Assembly: GCA_903859265.1 (NCBI GenBank)
Contig: CAIOLZ010000256.1
Location: forward strand, 1 to 16,284
Length of the DNA stretch: 16,284 bases
Direction: 5' to 3'
DNA from: an uncultured beta proteobacterium
GTDB lineage: Bacteria > Pseudomonadota > Gammaproteobacteria > Burkholderiales > Burkholderiaceae_C
Shown here piece by piece: positions 16,024 through 16,284 of the stretch (its first letter is position 1; each line of letters starts with the position of its first letter). A program made the translations under genes and the position numbers. The notes below the pieces were generated by a model. The model was not told where the DNA came from, made no database searches, and saw nothing but the letters and a program-made list of their open reading frames with translations.

Positions 16024-16284
16024 TCAAAGTACTTCACTGGCGAAATCTGCCAGCCTAGATCGTTCACCACGCGCCAGCGTAATGTGACCGCCATGCGGCC
16101 ACCCCTTGAACTTGTCCACTGCAAACGTCAGGCCGGATGAGCCCTCGGTGAGATAGGGCGTATCGATCTGTGCCAGGTTGCCCATGCAGATGATTTTGGT
16201 GCCCGGCCCGGCGCGGGTAATAAGCGTCTTCATCTGCTTGGGCGTGAGGTTTTGGGCCTCGTCGATGATCACGTACTTGTTCAG
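16024..16284 (-). CDS. PhoH family ATPase, C-terminal part
   Basis: The last 86 residues of a minus-strand gene are visible; the start lies beyond the right edge. LNKYVIIDEAQNLT contains the Walker B motif (VIIDEAQN), and KQMKTLITRAGPGTKI, GNLAQIDTPYL, SGLTFAVDKFKGW and the RGERSRLADFASEVL end identify the P-loop ATPase domain of the PhoH family. The last block resembles the PIN-PhoH fusion (PhoH2-type, RNase/helicase) found in Burkholderiales more than the short PhoH/YbeZ, but the PIN domain would lie outside the window. It converges with dnaB and shares its terminator. Confidence 0.9.
   Translation of the reverse strand: MNKYVIIDEAQNLTPKQMKTLITRAGPGTKIICMGNLAQIDTPYLTEGSSGLTFAVDKFKGWPHGGHITLARGERSRLADFASEVL

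Overview
The window reads as a chromosomal core segment of a betaproteobacterium in the Burkholderiales, most like the Comamonadaceae (Rhodoferax, Polaromonas and relatives). This rests on gene order (surE-pcm-nlpD-rlmD; rpsF-priB-rpsR-rplI then dnaB; divergent ppsR/ppsA), on an 18-residue N-terminal extension of S18, and on TACAAT/GACAAT-type -10 elements close to start codons. The genus is an inference. I see no tRNA, rRNA, CRISPR array, insertion sequence, prophage gene or broken gene.

Layout: 1-1135, two minus-strand genes, the first residues of an exported or membrane-anchored protein and a complete zinc-free quinone oxidoreductase-like MDR enzyme. 1221-5189, a plus-strand maintenance and envelope cluster: surE (nucleotidase), pcm (protein repair), nlpD (LysM plus degenerate LytM lipoprotein) and rlmD (23S rRNA methyltransferase). 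The rpoS gene that follows nlpD in many proteobacteria is absent. 5213-6440, minus-strand genes for a small lipoprotein and a Bax-inhibitor-1 family membrane protein, separated by a terminator. 6638-7045, a GlcG/HbpS-type small protein. 7070-12728, a gluconeogenic module: ppsR (kinase/phosphorylase controlling PEP synthase) diverges from ppsA, and ppsA overlaps by four bases a large sodium:solute symporter that joins a DUF4212-like small subunit to a VC_2705-type large subunit. 12861-14307, the ribosomal operon rpsF-priB-rpsR-rplI, with a strong promoter, a leader that folds like the S6:S18 autoregulatory element, and a strong terminator. 14535-15938, dnaB, ending in a two-way terminator shared with the C-terminal end of a phoH-family gene running in from the right edge.

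How the genes fit together: the symporter and PpsA probably act in one physiological step, uptake of a small carboxylate (acetate, lactate or pyruvate are candidates) and conversion of pyruvate to PEP, with PpsR setting PpsA activity. The S6/PriB/S18/L9/DnaB block joins ribosome assembly to replication restart and fork unwinding. The surE-pcm-nlpD block is a stress and cell-division group.

Most of the window is ordinary housekeeping sequence. The points most worth following are the fused symporter with its coiled-coil insert and EF-hand-like loop, the S6:S18 leader structure, a 17-base palindrome upstream of the Bax-inhibitor-1 gene, and a probable leaderless start for rlmD.
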